This document shows, piece after piece, positions 61,910 through 64,000 of a stretch of 64,000 bases of DNA. Source of the stretch: Spinacia oleracea (Eukaryota; Streptophyta; Magnoliopsida; Caryophyllales; Amaranthaceae). The stretch lies in contig NC_079490.1 of the NCBI RefSeq assembly GCF_020520425.1, forward strand, positions 37,654,723-37,718,722, read 5' to 3'. Every line of letters starts with the position of its first letter. Positions within the stretch are counted from its first letter, which is position 1. Below the pieces are notes generated by a model. It searched no databases. It was given only the letters and a program-made list of their open reading frames with translations, and was not told the origin of the DNA. Both the position numbers and the translations under genes were made by a program.

Positions 61910-63344
61910 TGTTAGGTTATGATACATATAAAGCATATATATTTCATGCCGAAAAACCATAAAGCCAGGAATCCAAATTAATTGCCACATAACAATTAGC
62001 ATAATTTCGGATACATACTTATGTAGCGTGCCCTCCCTAGCTGCTCCCGAACCGAACAAGAACAAGTTTAGGACTCCAAGTGTAGTCCCTCCGTAGATAG
62101 TCCACAGCACGTTCGGATCTGCCTTAGATTTAATTAACTAGAATTCAACCTAAGGTTTTAAGTTATTCGAATAATTGTGGCAAATTATTATCTTAGCTTT
62201 GACCTTAAAACTATATGAATACTTGAATTTGATTGATCATAAATTGTGAATGCCATCACCAATTTATAGGGTTGGAATAATGGAATTAGAAGTCTACTAG
62301 GTTTCAATTAATCTAATCCTATTAGAATTAGACATTAATTAAAACTAATAAGTTATTGTTTAATTAAACAACTAACTCTAGTAACTTTAGGTAAATTAAT
62401 CTTTATCTAATCCTAATCGCTTAAGGATTCGATGCATGCACGAACTCAACGCACAACCCACGAGGGGTGCTGGACGCGCGCGCGCACGGAGCAGCTCGGC
62501 CCACAGCGCTGCGCGCAACCCAATGCTTTGGGCGCGCCAGTTGCCTTGCGCGTTGGGCCTGGCCTTGCGTGCTGCTTGACTGGGCCTGCGTGCCTTGGCT
62601 TGTTGTGTTGCCTTGCGCACATGGGCTTGCTAGGCGCAGGTCTGGCTTCGTGCTGGGCCTTGCGTCTAGCAAGCTCGTCCGATGTTTATTTCGTACGACG
62701 CGCTTCCGATTAATTTTTCGATTTCGGAATTCATTTCCGAATCGAACAATATTTAATATTTCCGATTCCGGAATTAATTTCCATTTCGAACAAATATTTA
62801 ATATTTTCCGATTCCGAAATTATTTTCCGATTCCGATAATATTTCCGATTCCGATAATATTTCCGTTTCCGGCAATATTTCCGATTCCGGCAATATTTCC
62901 ATTTCCGATAATATTTTCCGATACGTACCATGTTTCCGTTTCCGGCAACATCTACGAATTTGGATAATATTTATATTTCCGATACGATCCATATTTCCGT
63001 TTCCGGCAATATCATCGTTTCCGGAGTATTCATAATTTGCCTTTGACGATTTCAGCTCCCACTGGAACCGAGATCCGTCAATTCCGAATATCTATTAATG
63101 GAGTATTTAATTCACTTAAATACTTGATCCGTTCACGTACTATTTGTGTGGCCCTACGGGTCCAGTCAAGAGTAAGCTTTGGATTAATATTATTAATTCC
63201 ACTTGAACTGAAGCGGCCTCTAGCTAGGCATCCGGTTCACTTGATCTTACTGAATTATTAACTTGTGTAATTAATTAATACTGAACCGCATTTATTAGAC
63301 TTATCATTGAATGCATACTTGGACCAAGGGCATTATTTCCTTCA
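61910..63344 (-). mobile_element. Solo LTR of the same copia family
   Basis: 1435 bp, TGTTAGGTT..CCTTCA, flanked by the 5-bp duplication GTACT (61905-61909, 63345-63349). It has the same GC-rich stretch and TTCCG array (about 62700-63030) as the LTRs of elements 2 and 3, but is clearly more diverged. No internal region remains: a product of LTR-LTR recombination. Confidence 0.92.
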
Positions 63345-63565
63345 GTACTTGATAAGAGATATAAGTGGTCTCCACCCATAATGTTCAATAATCGAGCTTC
63401 ATTTTATGAATCTTGCTCGAGGATGAGCGAGAGTTTAGCTTGGGGGTGTTTTATGTGCTCGTAATTTGCACAATTTTTAGATCCGATAGGAACTCTTTCA
63501 GTGATCTTGGTGGGGTTAGGCCCTGTTCTTTTTGGCTTAATTTCAGCTTCAGGACATATTTGGCA

Positions 63566-63725
63566 GTTCAGTTCAGTTCAGTTTAGTTCAGTTCAGTTCA
63601 GTTCAGGATCATTCAGTTCAGTTCAGTTCAGGAGCATTCAATTCAGTTCAGGAGCATTCAGTTCAGTTCAGTTCAGTTCAGGAGCATTAAGTTCAGTTCA
63701 GTTTAATTCAATTCAATTTAATTTA
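63566..63725 (+). repeat. Pentamer (GTTCA)n array
   Basis: Blocks of GTTCA repeats interrupted by GGAGCATTCA spacers, fading to AATTC/AATTT variants. The open frame through it (VQFSSVQFSS type) is an artefact. Confidence 0.88.
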
Positions 63726-64000
63726 ATAATAATAATAATAATAATTATTATTATTATTATTATTATATTATTATTATTATTTTTAATATTACTTATATTA
63801 TTATTTATAGTTATATTATTATATTATTATATTACTTATTATTTATATTTATATTATTATATTACTTATTATTATTATTATTATTATTATTTATAACTAA
63901 TTATTTATTAATAATTATTATTATATATTATTATTTTTTAATTAGTTACGGATTATTAGTTAATAATTATTTAGTTATTAGTTATAAAAAATGAATTATT
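63722..64000. repeat. TAA/ATT-rich low-complexity tract
   Basis: Runs of (TAA)n and (TTA)n follow the pentamer array and continue past the window edge. Confidence 0.85.

Noticed and set aside
63501-63896. 131-aa ORF of VQFSS repeats and Ile/Leu/Tyr runs
   Set aside because: Read-through of the pentamer and TTA repeats.

Overview
This is plant nuclear DNA, almost certainly from spinach (Spinacia) or a close Amaranthaceae relative. The main evidence is a complete, five-exon plastid GAPDH A-subunit gene (58.7-61.1 kb). Its transit peptide and mature sequence agree, as far as I can recall, with spinach GapA; no database search was possible. The AT-rich background, tiny exons with GT..AG introns and dense nested transposons fit that setting.

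Layout. 0.1-2.0 kb: a small Mutator-like element (MULE) with a 9-bp target duplication, carrying a GRF zinc-finger ORF convergent with a transposase remnant. 2.0-9.5 kb: Stowaway/mariner-type and hAT-type MITEs, an Asn/Pro-rich low-complexity gene and a 21-bp minisatellite. 9.5-22.8 kb: a FAR1-related (FRS) gene, already broken by frameshifts and stops, split by a 10.4-kb Ty1-copia element that is intact and very young (5-bp target duplication TATGG). 23.0-34.5 kb: a second MULE (9-bp duplication) that has swallowed a related 10.1-kb copia element (duplication GTGTG) with near-identical LTRs but no usable polyprotein. 34.9-44.2 kb: a divergent gene group around a ~150-bp tandem array. On the minus strand is a reconstructable 13-exon gene for a plant-mobile-domain / AT-hook / Ulp1-like protein whose catalytic His, Gln and Cys positions are substituted. 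On the plus strand are three small genes: one unknown, one PB1-like plus mobile domain, and one GRF zinc finger with coiled coil and membrane segment. 44.9-48.1 kb: two tandem NAC genes, the second a pseudogene. 48.4-55.6 kb: a TIR-like element holding an NRT1/PTR transporter gene fragment, a second Asn/Pro-rich gene paralogous to the first, and a relic of NBS-LRR-type leucine-rich repeats. 55.6-58.3 kb: Helitron-like termini and eroded MITEs. 58.7-61.1 kb: GapA. 61.9-63.3 kb: a solo LTR of the same copia family. 63.6-64.0 kb: pentamer and trinucleotide repeats running off the window.

The clearest working host gene is GapA (Calvin-cycle triose-phosphate formation in the chloroplast). The NAC-1, mobile-domain/Ulp1-like and small plus-strand genes are structurally open but of unknown function. 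The most unusual part is 34.9-44.2 kb: domains typical of MULE accessory cargo (mobile domain, Ulp1-like fold, PB1-like, GRF finger) are gathered as two divergent transcription units without recognisable transposon ends. The same GRF-finger plan appears inside the MULE at the start of the window. All intron-exon structures were assigned by eye from splice signals and reading-frame continuity.
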